Shown: positions 29,901 through 38,478 of the stretch, in pieces
How positions within the stretch are numbered: the first letter of the stretch is position 1
How the letters are laid out: each line of letters begins with the position of its first letter
Source: Xanthomonas sp. 10-10
GTDB taxonomy: Bacteria; Pseudomonadota; Gammaproteobacteria; Xanthomonadales; Xanthomonadaceae
Length of the DNA: 64,000 bases
Direction of reading: 5' to 3'
Assembly (NCBI RefSeq): GCF_040182365.1
Contig: NZ_CP144460.1
Coordinates: 2,852,001 to 2,916,000 of the forward strand
Notes under the pieces: generated by a model
Told to the model about the DNA's origin: nothing
What the model saw: only the letters and a program-made list of their open reading frames with translations
Database searches by the model: none
Program-made: the position numbers and the translations under genes

Positions 29901-31238
29901 AGCGAACGGCCATGCGCGCCGCATCAATGCGAACAGCGCGTCCTCGTCCCAGTCTTCGCATGCCGCCTCAGCCACGATCTGCTGTGCAAGCACATCCACC
30001 GGCGCCACTGGAATGCGCAGCGCATCCAGTTCGCCACGCCGGATGCCGTCCAGCAATGCCGCGCATTCGACCAGCTCGTCGCGGGTCTGCGGAAACAGCC
30101 GCGCCTTCGGCGTGCCGCCGACCTTGTGACCGGAGCGGCCGGCGCGCTGCAGGAAGGTGGCGATCGAGCGCGGCGACCCGAGCTGGCAGACCAGATCCAC
30201 GTCGCCGATATCCAGGCCCAGCTCCAGCGAGGCGGTGGCCACCAGCACGGTGAGTTCGCCTGCCTTGAGCCGTTGCTCGGCCAGCAGACGGGTCTCGCGC
30301 GACAGACTGCCGTGATGGGCGGCAACGCGCTGCTTGCCCAATAGATCGCCCAGATGCCGCGCCGCACGCTCGGCCATGCGCCGCGTGTTGACGAACACCA
30401 GTGTGGTGCGATGCTGCTGCGCTAGCGCGGCCACGTCGGCATAGACCTGCAGCCATTGGTCGTTGGACATCACCACGCTCAGCGGCGTAGGCGGCAACGC
30501 CAACGCCAGATCGCGCTCACGCGTGTAGCCGATATCGACGATCTCGCAGGGCGGCGCCGCGCCGTCTTCGTCAACGCCGACCAGAAATTGCGCGACGGTT
30601 TCGATGGGTTTCTGGGTTGCCGACAAACCGACCCGCGTGATCGGCTGATCGGCAAGTCGCTGCAGCCGCTCCAACGTCAGGCTCAGATGGCTGCCACGCT
30701 TGTCCGCCGCCACCGCATGGATTTCATCGACGATGACCGTGCGCACATGCCGCAACGCACTGCGCCCGGATGCCGAGCCCAGCAACACGTACAACGATTC
30801 GGGCGTGGTCACCAGGATGTGCGGCGGCACCCGCCGCGCCTGAGCCCGCTCGCGCTGCGGCGTATCGCCGGTGCGGACCGCCGTGCGCACTGCCACATCC
30901 GGCAGGCCGTCGGCAGCCAGGGCGGTGCGGATGCCCTGCAGCGGCGCTTCCAGATTGAGATGGATGTCGTTGGACAGCGCCTTCAACGGCGACACATACA
31001 CCACCCGCGTCTGGTCGGGCAGCGCACCGCCATTGTCCAGCCCGTCGCGGATCAGCGCATCGATCGCCGCAAGGAACGCGGTGAGCGTCTTGCCCGAACC
31101 GGTGGGCGCGGCCACCAGCGTATGCCGGCCGGCCTGGATCGCCGGCCACGCAGCAACCTGCGCCGGCGTGGGCGCAGCGAAGGTCTGCGCGAACCACGCA
31201 GCGACCACGGGATGGAAATGCTGCAGAACAGGATGCAT
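26844..31238 (-). CDS. lhr: Large ATP-dependent helicase Lhr
   Basis: A 1464-aa superfamily 2 helicase. The N-terminal Lhr core (about 1-870) has the Walker [12 protein letters not shown], the DEIH-box [15 protein letters not shown], a second RecA lobe ending in QRAGRSGH, then winged-helix and beta domains. The C-terminal about 600 residues form the extra domain of long proteobacterial Lhr. Lhr unwinds RNA:DNA and DNA with 3'-5' polarity and is linked to DNA repair. ATG 31238 is preferred to a TTG at 31268; neither has a strong ribosome site. The gene converges with and overlaps mpg, another repair gene, by 61 bp. Confidence 0.93.
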   Translation of the reverse strand: MHPVLQHFHPVVAAWFAQTFAAPTPAQVAAWPAIQAGRHTLVAAPTGSGKTLTAFLAAIDALIRDGLDNGGALPDQTRVVYVSPLKALSNDIHLNLEAPLQGIRTALAADGLPDVAVRTAVRTGDTPQRERAQARRVPPHILVTTPESLYVLLGSASGRSALRHVRTVIVDEIHAVAADKRGSHLSLTLERLQRLADQPITRVGLSATQKPIETVAQFLVGVDEDGAAPPCEIVDIGYTRERDLALALPPTPLSVVMSNDQWLQVYADVAALAQQHRTTLVFVNTRRMAERAARHLGDLLGKQRVAAHHGSLSRETRLLAEQRLKAGELTVLVATASLELGLDIGDVDLVCQLGSPRSIATFLQRAGRSGHKVGGTPKARLFPQTRDELVECAALLDGIRRGELDALRIPVAPVDVLAQQIVAEAACEDWDEDALFALMRRAWPFAQLSRATFDSVVRMLCEGFSTRLGPRAGYLHRDAVHRRLHARRGARMTALTSGGTIPETGDYSVVLEPQAEKIGTVNEDFAVESLTGDVFQLGNASYRILRVEAGRVRVEDAKGAPPNIPFWLGEAPGRSDELSAAVSRLRGEIASRLDNAPHRAARDWLCSALGCSAESAQQLVDYLAHASAALGAMPTQQCLVMERFFDASGGTQLVIHSPYGSRINRAWGLALRKRFCRTFNFELQAAATEDAIVLSLSTSHSFALEEVGRYLHSSSAEHVLIQALLDAPLFGVRWRWNATNAMALPRFTGGNKVAPQLQRMKSEDLLATVFPDQVACAENLVGEREVPDHPLVTQTLDDCLHQAMDSEGWLQVLRGLESGAITLVAHDLAAPSPLAAEALNARPYAFLDDAPLEERRTQAVQSRRYSPQSGDDLGRLDPLAIASVREEAWPQPRDAEEMHEALVGLGVLPVAEAADVQWQAWLSVLAADGRASCLLMQGAPALWISAERIDWFMRLYPHAAAQPPLQAPDDCRVADWERDWAVCELLRGRLSAVGPAQVPALAAALRLPEDEIALALLTLQREGYVMAGQFSAHAHSEEWCERHLLARIHRYTLGRLRREIEPVSQRDYARFLFEWQHLDSDSRVAGPDALAGVVGQLEGFEAPAVLWESEVLPARVRDYQPAWLDELCTAGRTTWARLRPGGGRSGAALRATPIVLLPRREAQRWSGLARAADDAPLGSRAQRVVEVLQQQGALFFDEIADAAHLMSTELEDALSELVMRGRAHCDSYAGLRALLVPASKRPSALSRQRRRSGALGIRDAGRWAPVRTPADLPQAEAGERHQEMLEHVARTLLRRYGVVCWRLLEREAAWLPPWRELLRMYQRLEARGEIRGGRFIAGLSGEQFALPDAIAALRRVRAQVPQQRWVCVSASDPSNLLGSILPGERVARVPGNRVASLDGLPMAVWVADRFQPLHALTAEQGEQALRILQRGPGAAELTPMEQWLAQSPVSAARVPVTRGSGRDT

Positions 31239-31457
31239 GGGCGATGTCAGTAACGGATGGCCGGCCAAATGCGTTCAACCCGTAGATGTACTGTCAGATG
31301 GCGCTTCTGTGGCGCGGATGCAAGCCGGCGTCGGCAAGGCTGGTGAACCCATTCACGCACATTCACGGAAACATGGGGTGACCTCCTCCGCACGCTGATT
31401 GAGAACAGCGGCCGTCATGCGATTGTCGGGCAGGCGACGCCGTGGCACATTGGCGAC

Positions 31458-31802
31458 ATGCCCAGCCTCATCCTCTTCATGATTGCCGGCGCAGCGCTGT
31501 TCGCGTTCTGGAACTCGTCGCGTGCCGCAGCCGAACGTGCCGACATCCTCGGCCGCAATGCCTGCCGTGCGGCCGATGTGCAGTGGCTGGACCAGAGCGT
31601 GCATTCCACCAATCTGCGCGTCTGCAGACTGCCCAATGGCTGGCTGGGCTTCGAGCGCACGTTCCGCTTCGAGTATTCCTACGATGGCGCCGATCGCCAC
31701 AGCGGCAAACTGGTGCTGCGCGGCGATCAGTTGATTGCGTTCACCGGGCCGCAGGTCGCGACGGTGCGGGCGCTGCATCCGGAGCATGAGCGGCTGGAGT
31801 GA
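31458..31802 (+). CDS. DUF3301 small membrane-anchored protein
   Basis: A 114-aa protein with one N-terminal membrane helix (about 3-18) followed by a conserved DUF3301 domain: NACRAADVQWLDQSV and LRVCRLPNGWLGFERTFRFEYS are typical. Function unknown. It is a single gene starting about 220 bp from the divergent lhr start and is followed by a perfect 9-bp hairpin. Confidence 0.85.
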   Translation: MPSLILFMIAGAALFAFWNSSRAAAERADILGRNACRAADVQWLDQSVHSTNLRVCRLPNGWLGFERTFRFEYSYDGADRHSGKLVLRGDQLIAFTGPQVATVRALHPEHERLE

Positions 31803-31814
31803 GCAGGCTGCGCT

Positions 31815-31837
31815 GGCACCTGCATCTGGCAGGTGCC
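31815..31837 (+). terminator. Hairpin after the DUF3301 gene
   Basis: GGCACCTGC (31815-31823) and GCAGGTGCC (31829-31837) form a perfect 9-bp stem with an ATCTG loop, 12 bp after the stop. There is no U-tract, so termination may need Rho or the hairpin may protect the 3' end. Confidence 0.55.
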
Positions 31838-32035
31838 GATGTCTGTGGCTGATGCCGGCTTAGAGCGGGTGGCAGACGCAGTGAGCAGTCGCCAGCCCGG
31901 TGTGGACGACGCGCCAGGAACCGCAGGGTCTGCGTGACGCTGCCGAACAGGATTCCGGCCGCCGCCCGCGTGGCGACGAGCGCAGTCCTGTGTCAGCCGT
32001 TCTTAGGCGCGCTGTCGTCGTCGGTTGCCCTTGGC

Positions 32036-32425
32036 TCACTCCATCAGCCGACGAAGTGCATCCATCCACCCGGATCCGGCCGCTGCCGGGCCGTCCGGCA
32101 CCGGCTCGTATCCGTTGCCCCGGCCGCTCAACCAGCGTAGCTGCTGCTTGCCCTCGCGACGCAGCTGCGCCTGTGCGAACAGGCACAGCGGGCGCAGCAT
32201 GTCGGCCTTCTTCAACAGGCGCGACCTGCCATTTATCTCGATGCTGAGAAAGTGCGCTTCATCGGGCGTATCGACGTAGCTGCGCGCGACAAGACAGCGC
32301 CTGCCTTGCACGAAACGATAAATGTCGTACTCGTAGTGGTAATCGACTGCGCCGGACGCATCCGGCGCACTGCAATCGACATGACGGGCGCGTTCCACCC
32401 ACACGGGAACGCGGCTGTCAGCCAC
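32036..32425 (-). CDS. Hypothetical protein downstream of sspB
   Basis: A 129-aa protein with no signal peptide or membrane helix. It contains the block YHYEYDIYRFVQGRRCLVARSYVDTPDEAHFL cut here into its visible features: a Tyr-rich strand, an Arg-rich turn and a conserved-looking Asp/Glu patch, then a basic helix near 70-95. I do not recognise the family. It starts at a GTG (32425) nine bases after the sspB stop and probably belongs to the sspA-sspB transcript, which hints at a stringent-starvation or proteolysis link, by position only. Confidence 0.68.
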   Translation of the reverse strand: MADSRVPVWVERARHVDCSAPDASGAVDYHYEYDIYRFVQGRRCLVARSYVDTPDEAHFLSIEINGRSRLLKKADMLRPLCLFAQAQLRREGKQQLRWLSGRGNGYEPVPDGPAAAGSGWMDALRRLME

Positions 32426-32434
32426 CGTGCGCGC

Positions 32435-32875
32435 TTACTTGACCACGCGCAGGTGCGGGCGCTTGCCACCGCCGGGCGGCTCGTCGGGCGTCGGCGCGCT
32501 AGGCGGCGGTGCGCCGGGATCCGGCGGCTCGCTGCTGGTACCGGGGATGTCGTCCGGCAATGCCATGCCCTGCCCGGTTTCGCGCGCGTAGACCGCCAGC
32601 ACGGCAGACATCGGCACCATCACCGGATAGCTGACACCGCCGAAGCGCGCAGTGAAACTCACGCTCTCATTGTCGACCTGCAGCCCGACCACGGCGCGCT
32701 CGGCGATGTTCAACACCACGCGGCCGTCCTTGACGGCACTGGCCGGTACTTGCACGCCGGGCAGTCCTGCGTCCACCAGAACGTGCGGGGTCATGCCGTT
32801 GTCGTTGATCCATTCGACCAAGGCCCGCAACAGATACGGGCGATGGCTGGTCATGCGGGGGAAATCTTCGCTCAT
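32435..32875 (-). CDS. sspB: ClpXP protease specificity-enhancing factor SspB
   Basis: A 146-aa adaptor that hands ssrA-tagged proteins to ClpXP. The folded substrate-binding domain (about 5-115) includes RPYLLRALVEWINDNGMTPH, VLNIAERAV and FTARFGG. A Pro/Gly-rich flexible linker leads to the short C-terminal ClpX-binding tail RPHLRVVK, which matches the XB motif of SspB proteins. It lies 78 bp after sspA, the usual arrangement. Confidence 0.95.
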   Translation of the reverse strand: MSEDFPRMTSHRPYLLRALVEWINDNGMTPHVLVDAGLPGVQVPASAVKDGRVVLNIAERAVVGLQVDNESVSFTARFGGVSYPVMVPMSAVLAVYARETGQGMALPDDIPGTSSEPPDPGAPPPSAPTPDEPPGGGKRPHLRVVK

Positions 32876-32953
32876 GACGTCATTTTACCCGGACATGGCC
32901 CGCAACGGCGGCGACGAGATGGGGCGTCGGTCTGTTGGCATACAGCCGTCACA

Positions 32954-33589
32954 TCAGCCCGGCAAATCACGCAGCTTTTTTTCCTGCTCGGTGAGGCTGC
33001 GAATGAAACCGGGATTGCGGAAGATCCGGTTGCCGTAGTCCTCGATCGCCTTGCCATCCTTGGGCAGGCCGATCTCCAGTGCATCCAGTCGCCAGATGAT
33101 CGGCGCCATCGCGCAATCGGCCAGACTCATTTCCGGATTGAGGAAGAACTTGCTGGCCTTGAACAGCGGCACCGAGGCGGTGAGCAGTTCCTTCAGGCGC
33201 TTGCGGCCGGCCTCGGCCTGGGTCTTGTTGCCGAGCTGGATCGCCTGCACCTGCGGCACCCAGTCGTGTTCGATCCGCAGCATCGCAAGGCGAAGGCGCG
33301 CCCGCGACAGCGGGTCGACCGGCATCAGCGGCGGATGCGGGTAGCGCTCGTCCAGATACTCGCTGACCACCGATGCGGCGTACAGCACCAGATCGCGCTC
33401 GACCAGGGTCGGCACCGAATGATAGGGATTGAGATCGATCAGATCTTCCGGGGGGTTTTGCGGGTCGACCGGCACCAGGTCGTAGGTCACCCCTTTCGCC
33501 GCCAGGACCAGACGGACCCGGTGGCACAACACGTCGTCGTTGGACGAAAACAAAGTCAAGGTATTCCGCATACGCACACTCGTCGCCAT
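32954..33589 (-). CDS. sspA: Stringent starvation protein A
   Basis: A 211-aa protein with a glutathione S-transferase fold but without GST activity in known members. It binds RNA polymerase and alters transcription in stationary phase and starvation. The N-terminal thioredoxin-like domain (about 9-85) begins LTLFSSNDDVLCHRVRLVLA, and the PYHSVPTLV and conserved surface-pocket region are present; the C-terminal helical domain spans about 95-205. An earlier Met at the start (MATSVRM) is used; a second ATG six codons later is possible. First gene of sspA-sspB. Confidence 0.94.
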   Translation of the reverse strand: MATSVRMRNTLTLFSSNDDVLCHRVRLVLAAKGVTYDLVPVDPQNPPEDLIDLNPYHSVPTLVERDLVLYAASVVSEYLDERYPHPPLMPVDPLSRARLRLAMLRIEHDWVPQVQAIQLGNKTQAEAGRKRLKELLTASVPLFKASKFFLNPEMSLADCAMAPIIWRLDALEIGLPKDGKAIEDYGNRIFRNPGFIRSLTEQEKKLRDLPG

Positions 33590-33836
33590 TCAAGGCTCTC
33601 CGACGACCGGAATCCGCCGGCCGCATCGGCGCGGCCGGCCCAACGCCGACCGTCACCACGGTCCTTCGAGTGTGCAATCACGTCACGCAAAAGCCAAGGG
33701 TGATAGGGCCTCAAAAACACCAACAAGCCATATTGTCGCCTCCCATGTCGGGCGCGGCCGGCGCTGACGCATCATCGGCAAGTAGGTCCGCGGCTTATCT
33801 GCGGATTCTGTGCAGGGCCCTTGTCCGCCCACCATC

Positions 33837-33902
33837 GCGGGACACGCCGCAAGTACGTCCTTGTAGGCTCCGGCGCGGCATCCATGCCGCTCAGGGTCCC
33901 GC
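33837..33902 (+). repeat. Palindromic intergenic repeat, copy A
   Basis: Bounded by GCGGGAC (33837-33843) and GTCCCGC (33896-33902). Inside, GCGGCAT (33875-33881) pairs with ATGCCGC (33884-33890) around CC. The stretch from about 33811, including CCCACCATCGCGGGACACG, is repeated at copy C. Confidence 0.85.
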
Positions 33903-34064
33903 GACGGTGAGCGGGCAAGGACCAGTCGAGATGGTCGGTACGCGAAGTAAGAGCAGTGCTGGGTGCGCCTTGTTCGATCGTGAAGCATCGGCACCACGCC
34001 TGATGCGCAGCGCGCGACAGACGGCTTTTCGAATGAGCACCGACCAATCTGTCTGGTGCGGTGT

Positions 34065-34153
34065 CCTCGCCGCTTGCGGGACCGTGTGGCGGCATGGATG
34101 CCGCCACCGAGCCCCCAGGGACGGGTTCACGGCGTGTCCCGCAAGCGGTGAGG
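34065..34153 (-). repeat. Palindromic intergenic repeat, copy B (inverted, long terminal arms)
   Basis: Same family as copy A in the opposite direction. The ends are CCTCGCCGCTTGCGGGAC (34065-34082) and GTCCCGCAAGCGGTGAGG (34136-34153), which are complementary at 17 of 18 positions. Inside, TGGCGGCAT (34087-34095) pairs with ATGCCGCCA (34098-34106) around GG. Confidence 0.85.
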
Positions 34154-34208
34154 GCGCAGCGCCCTCGACGCTGCGAGTTTGCTGCAAGGCCCTTGCCCGC
34201 CCACCATC

Positions 34209-34266
34209 GCGGGACACGCCGCAAGTACGTCGAAGTAGGCTCCTGAACGGCGTCCATGCCGCTCAA
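34209..34266 (+). repeat. Palindromic intergenic repeat, copy C (right end diverged)
   Basis: Starts GCGGGACACGCCGCAAGT like copy A and shares upstream flanking sequence with it from about 34183. The inner hairpin is degraded (CGGCGTCCATGCCG) and the right boundary GTCCCGC is lost. Confidence 0.8.
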
Positions 34267-34379
34267 CGACTGCACGACCGCCGACAGACGCGGCCCATGC
34301 TCGAAATCGGCAAGCAGCATGCATACACCCTGGTCCTGCGCGGGGCTTGCATGCACCGGGCGACCAGTCTGCTGCTCCT

Positions 34380-34407
34380 AGGCGGCCGCGGCATTGCGCG
34401 GCCGCCT
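34380..34407 (-). terminator. GC-rich hairpin after petC
   Basis: GGCGGCCGCG (34381-34390) and CGCGGCCGCC (34397-34406) form a perfect 10-bp stem around GCATTG, extended by an A-T pair. It lies just past the petC stop, at the end of the petABC operon. No U-tract. Confidence 0.6.
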
Positions 34408-34423
34408 CGGGTTCACAGCACGA

Positions 34424-35182
34424 TCAATGCACGTCCTTCCAGTATTCCTTCTTCAGCAGGTACGCCATGAAGGTGAGGAACACCAGGAACAGGATCACCC
34501 ACACGCCCATGCTCTGCCGTTTCAGCGCCGCCGGTTCGCCCGCGTACTCGAGGAAGTTGGCGATATCGCGCACGGTCTGATCGAACTCCACCGGCGTTTG
34601 TCGTCCCGGCTGCCCAAGCTTCAGTGCCTCCACCGGTTTGTCGCCGGTGGCCTTGTCGGCCGGGCCGAATTGCGCCTGCTGCAGACCTTGCAGTTCCCAG
34701 AGCGGATTGGGCATGGATGCGTTCGGGAACAACTGGTTGTTCCAGCCCAGCGGACGGGTCTGATCCAGATAGAACGACTTGAGATAGGTATAGACCCAGT
34801 CGGTGCCGCGGACGCGCGCGATCAAGGTCAGATCCGGCGGCGCCTTGCCGAACCACTTGGTCGCCGCATCGTGCGGCATGGTGCCTTCGATATGCTCGCC
34901 GATCTTGGCCCCGGTGAAGTTGAGGTTGGCCATGACCTCGGCTTCGCTCAATCCCAGATCGCTGGCCATGCGCGAATAGCGCAGGTACTTCAACGAGTGG
35001 CAGCCGGAGCAGTAGTTCATGAACAACTGCGCGCCGCGTTGCAGCGATGCGCGGTCGCCCAGATCATTGCCGGCCTGCTGCACCTTTCCGCCCTCGGCCG
35101 CCATTGCGCCAAGGGCCAGTGTCAGTCCGCAGAGCACAACCGCCACGCGCGACTTCCATGACATCACGATGCGCTTAGTCAT
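34424..35182 (-). CDS. petC: Cytochrome c1 of the bc1 complex
   Basis: A 252-aa periplasmic c-type cytochrome that passes electrons from the Rieske protein to soluble or membrane cytochrome c. It has a signal peptide (about 1-29), the heme attachment motif CSGCH at 58-62, an axial-methionine region (FPNASMPNPLWEL), and one C-terminal membrane anchor (about 228-245). The start overlaps the petB stop by 8 bases. Last gene of petA-petB-petC. Confidence 0.96.
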   Translation of the reverse strand: MTKRIVMSWKSRVAVVLCGLTLALGAMAAEGGKVQQAGNDLGDRASLQRGAQLFMNYCSGCHSLKYLRYSRMASDLGLSEAEVMANLNFTGAKIGEHIEGTMPHDAATKWFGKAPPDLTLIARVRGTDWVYTYLKSFYLDQTRPLGWNNQLFPNASMPNPLWELQGLQQAQFGPADKATGDKPVEALKLGQPGRQTPVEFDQTVRDIANFLEYAGEPAALKRQSMGVWVILFLVFLTFMAYLLKKEYWKDVH

Positions 35183-36434
35183 GGGTCGTCACCCGCTCCG
35201 GTACCGGCTTGGTCTTGTCCAGCCGGGTCCACACCGGCATTGTGATGAAGAAGGCGAAGTACAGGAAGGTCAGCACCCGCCCGACGTAGGTCTCGTGCGC
35301 GTCGGTGCCCGGCCCGGAGCCGATCACACCCAGCCACACGAAGCACACCACCAGCACGCCCAGCGCCACCTTCGAGATCCAGCCGCGATAGCGCACCGAC
35401 CGCACCTTGGCGCGATCCAGCCACGGCACCAGGAACAGGATGGCGATTGCCGAGAACATCACCAGCACGCCGCCCAGCTTGTTGGGCACCACGCGCAACA
35501 TCGCGTAGTACGGGGTGTAGTACCAGACCGGTTTGATGTGCTCGGGCGTGACCAGTCGATTGGCCTCGGTGAAGTTGTCGTGTTCCAGGAACAGGCCGCC
35601 GAACGCGGGGGCGAAGAAGATGATGAAGGCAGCGATCAGCAGCAAAAAGCCGACACCGACCAGATCCTTCACCGTGTAATACGGATGGAACGGAATGCCG
35701 TCGGCGGGCTTGTGCGCATCCCAGCGATTGCCCTTGGGTCCCTTCTTGATCTCCACGCCATCGGGATTGTTGGAGCCCACCTCGTGCAGTGCGCCGATGT
35801 GCAGCACGATCAGCAGCAACAGCACCAGCGGCAGTGCGATCACGTGCAGCGCGAAGAAGCGGTTGAGCGTGGCATCGCCGGGCAGGTAGTCGCCCATGAT
35901 CCACTCGGTCAGCCCGTTGCCGATCACCGGAATGGCGCCGAACAGGGAGATGATGACCTTCGCGCCCCAGAACGACATCTGGCCCCACGGCAGCACGTAG
36001 CCCATGAAGGCTTCGGCCATCAGCACCAGGTAGATCAGCATGCCCAGGATCCACACCAGCTCGCGCGGCTTCTGGTAACTGCCGTACATCAGCCCGCGGA
36101 ACATGTGCAGATACACCACGATGAAGAACAGCGAGGCGCCAGTGCTGTGCATGTAGCGGATCAGCCAGCCCCACTCCACGTCGCGCATGATGTATTCGAC
36201 CGACGCGAACGCATCGGCCGCACTGGTCTTGTAATGCATCGTCAGGAAGATGCCGGTGACGATCTGATTCACCAGCACCACGATGGCCAGCGAGCCGAAG
36301 TAGTACCAGAGGTTGAAGTTCTTCGGCGCGTAGTACTCGCTGATGTGCTTGCGGTACGTGGGCATCAGCCCGGGTGCGCGTTCGTTGACCCACTCGAACA
36401 CGCCGTTGGCGGTACGAACCAGGATATTGCTCAT
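35175..36434 (-). CDS. petB: Cytochrome b of the bc1 complex
   Basis: A 419-aa membrane protein with eight predicted helices. It holds the quinol oxidation and quinone reduction sites. The b-heme region SVEYIMRDVEWGWLIRYMHS, GYVLPWGQMSFWGA, the quinol-site PEHIKPVWYYTPYY-type motif (PEW variant of proteobacteria) and the heme histidines in helices two and four are present. Its ATG shares one base with the petA stop (TGATG), so translation is coupled. Confidence 0.96.
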   Translation of the reverse strand: MSNILVRTANGVFEWVNERAPGLMPTYRKHISEYYAPKNFNLWYYFGSLAIVVLVNQIVTGIFLTMHYKTSAADAFASVEYIMRDVEWGWLIRYMHSTGASLFFIVVYLHMFRGLMYGSYQKPRELVWILGMLIYLVLMAEAFMGYVLPWGQMSFWGAKVIISLFGAIPVIGNGLTEWIMGDYLPGDATLNRFFALHVIALPLVLLLLIVLHIGALHEVGSNNPDGVEIKKGPKGNRWDAHKPADGIPFHPYYTVKDLVGVGFLLLIAAFIIFFAPAFGGLFLEHDNFTEANRLVTPEHIKPVWYYTPYYAMLRVVPNKLGGVLVMFSAIAILFLVPWLDRAKVRSVRYRGWISKVALGVLVVCFVWLGVIGSGPGTDAHETYVGRVLTFLYFAFFITMPVWTRLDKTKPVPERVTTHD

Positions 36435-37078
36435 CAGGCAGCCCCCGTGCTTTTGGCCGACGTACCGGCACCATCCGGATCGACGCCGATCACCAGGGTG
36501 TTGTCGTCCACATAGTGATGCGGGGGCACCAGCAGATTGATCGGTGCGGGCACGCCGTCGAAGACGCGGCCGGACATGTCGAAGCGCGATTTATGGCACG
36601 GACAGAAGTAGCCGCCCTTCCACTGCGGGTCGTAGGGCTCGGGCCGGATTTCGGCCACCATTTCCGGCGAGCACCCCAGATGCGTGCACAGCCCGACCAG
36701 CACCGAGATATCGGACTTGATCGAGCGGTACTCGGGGTTCTTCAGCACGTAGTCGGGCTGTTGGTCCTTGTTCTCGGACTTGGGGTCCTTGAGCCGGTCG
36801 TCCAGCGACGGCAATGCGTCGAGCATCGCCTTGGAGCGTTTGACGATCCAGATCGGCTGACCGCGCCATTCCAGAACCAGCCGTTGCCCTTCCTGCAAGG
36901 CGCTGATGTCGGCGGTCACCGGTGCGCCGGCCAACTTGGCGCGTGCACTGGGATTCCACGACTTCACGAACGGAACTGCAACAAATCCTGCTCCGACCGC
37001 ACCGACCACGGCCGTCGTCGCGGTCAAAAACCGGCGACGCCCGATATCAGCAGGTGCGTTAACCCCATCGTTGGCCAT
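36434..37078 (-). CDS. petA: Ubiquinol-cytochrome c reductase Rieske iron-sulfur subunit
   Basis: A 214-aa protein carrying a 2Fe-2S cluster. A twin-arginine type signal-anchor (GRRRFLTATT, residues 13-22, followed by a hydrophobic helix to about 38) leads to the Rieske domain. Cluster ligands and the disulfide are seen in C131-T-H133-L-G-C136 and C159-P-C161-H162. The Tat signal fits export of the folded cofactor protein, which remains membrane-anchored. First gene of the operon. Confidence 0.96.
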   Translation of the reverse strand: MANDGVNAPADIGRRRFLTATTAVVGAVGAGFVAVPFVKSWNPSARAKLAGAPVTADISALQEGQRLVLEWRGQPIWIVKRSKAMLDALPSLDDRLKDPKSENKDQQPDYVLKNPEYRSIKSDISVLVGLCTHLGCSPEMVAEIRPEPYDPQWKGGYFCPCHKSRFDMSGRVFDGVPAPINLLVPPHHYVDDNTLVIGVDPDGAGTSAKSTGAA

Positions 37079-37445
37079 CCGGCTCTCCGATCTTGATTAG
37101 GTAGCGTGAGGCTGCCAACGGCTGGCGGGGGGTCCAGCCGCGATGAATCGACCGCAGTGTAGCGGAACGCTTAATGCACAGACAATGCAATGTACGCAGT
37201 CGGGCATGTGCGATGCAATGGCCGATGTGTGCGGGCGCCTGGGACGATGCAGGCCAAGCGCGATGGCTTATGCAGTGGCTGTGACGCAGTACGCGCGCGC
37301 AGCGCATTCGTTCGAGGGGGGATGACGCAGCGGCGGCATCGCAACGCATGTGCAGCATTGGCGACCACGCGAATGACAAGACCTCATGGAGTGGCCACCA
37401 CAGCGCCGCATGCCGCATCTGCAAGCGCCGGGACCAACGCGTTGC
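37079..37445. other. Intergenic region upstream of petA
   Basis: About 367 bp between petA and the 3' end of the lytic transglycosylase gene. It must contain the petABC promoter. I see no gene; the short frames present lack ribosome sites. The stretch 37150-37300 is unusually rich in TGCA and GCAATG words, without a clear operator or hairpin. Confidence 0.5.
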
Positions 37446-38429
37446 TCAGTTGGCAGTGGTGCTTTGACCGCGATAACGGCCGGCCAGCAGGCCGACGCGT
37501 TGCACATAGCGCTGGGTCTCGCTGTAAGGCGGCACACCGCCATAACGATCCACGGCCCCCTCGCCGGCGTTGTAGCCAGCGGCCGCTAGCGTGAGGTCGC
37601 CATTGAAGCGCTTCAGCAACCACGAAAGATATTGCACGCCACCGCGGATATTTTGCGATGCGTCATAAGCATCGCTGACGCCGAAGCGGCGCGCAGTGCC
37701 CGGCATCAACTGCATCAAACCCTGCGCACCGGCGCGACTGAGCGCCAGCGGGTTATATGCCGACTCGGCATGGATGATGGCGCGCACGATCGCCTCTTCG
37801 ACCCCGAACTCGCGCGCCGCCGACGCGATCTCCTGCTGATAGGCCGCGGTGTTGAGCCGGATTGCGCCGAAGTTTACGCCCGGCTTGGCGCCGCAGGCGT
37901 AACAGGTCTCGATGAAGCTGTAGTGGATGGTGCGCAGCCCTTCGATGCTGGCCACCTGGCGCGGACGTGCGCTGGTGTAGTGGCGCACGCCGTCCTTCAT
38001 ATAAGAGTAGACCTGTCCGCTAACCACGCGGCGCGGGTTGACCGCAGCGGCCGGCGCAGCGGCGGGCATGATCGATGTCGCACGCTCTGCCACCGGCAGC
38101 GTAGGCGGCGCGGCCATAGCCGTCCCGGCAGCGCGGCGTGGTGGCGGGCTGATGATGGTGGCAGGTGCACCGCTGTCGATCGTGGCGACGGAACGGGCCG
38201 ACGTGGTGGACACTGCCGCTGCCGGAGGCAGTGGCGCAACTGGCACACGGCGGGCCGAGCGCTCGGGGGTGAAGCTGCTGATGACGCTGCAGGCCGCACC
38301 GCTCTGGCGCTTACTGAGGTAGCTGGTGATGCCGTCGCCGCTGACACACTTGTACAGCGTGCCGGCGCTGGCCGGCGCAGCCGACAACGCGACAAACAAC
38401 AGCCCCAGCAATCTTGACGTCCCCTTCAT
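37446..38429 (-). CDS. Exported lytic transglycosylase (DUF4124 + SLT)
   Basis: A 327-aa periplasmic murein enzyme. A signal peptide (cleaved near residue 22) is followed by a DUF4124-like segment (TLYKCVSGDGITSYLS), an Ala/Pro/Thr-rich linker (about 60-135) and a C-terminal SLT domain (about 195-320). The catalytic Glu222 sits in HAESAYNP, and AGAQGLMQLMPGTARRFG and AAYNAGEG match the family. It cleaves glycan strands to 1,6-anhydro products. Such enzymes in Xanthomonas serve cell-wall turnover or open the wall for secretion systems; the context here gives no secretion partner. Confidence 0.92.
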   Translation of the reverse strand: MKGTSRLLGLLFVALSAAPASAGTLYKCVSGDGITSYLSKRQSGAACSVISSFTPERSARRVPVAPLPPAAAVSTTSARSVATIDSGAPATIISPPPRRAAGTAMAAPPTLPVAERATSIMPAAAPAAAVNPRRVVSGQVYSYMKDGVRHYTSARPRQVASIEGLRTIHYSFIETCYACGAKPGVNFGAIRLNTAAYQQEIASAAREFGVEEAIVRAIIHAESAYNPLALSRAGAQGLMQLMPGTARRFGVSDAYDASQNIRGGVQYLSWLLKRFNGDLTLAAAGYNAGEGAVDRYGGVPPYSETQRYVQRVGLLAGRYRGQSTTAN

Positions 38430-38478
38430 GCGGCGGAGTGTCCCAGCTTGCCCCGGGCTTGCCAAGAGGCAGTAGCGC

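Larger units (their letters stand above)
33590..34379. other. Repeat-filled intergenic region between sspA and petC
   Basis: About 790 bp with no gene I trust. Open frames here read through repeat copies and have no family features. Three copies of one palindromic repeat family occupy 33811-34266 (two in one direction, one inverted). A separate short palindrome, GAGGGCGC-A-GCGCCCTC, lies at about 34150-34166. The sspA promoter should lie in the first 100-150 bases. Confidence 0.6.

Noticed and set aside
33772-34356. Long minus-strand frame (about 190 codons) across the sspA-petC spacer
   Set aside because: It reads through all three copies of the palindromic repeat family; the peptide is internally repeated for that reason. 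No ribosome site or domain.
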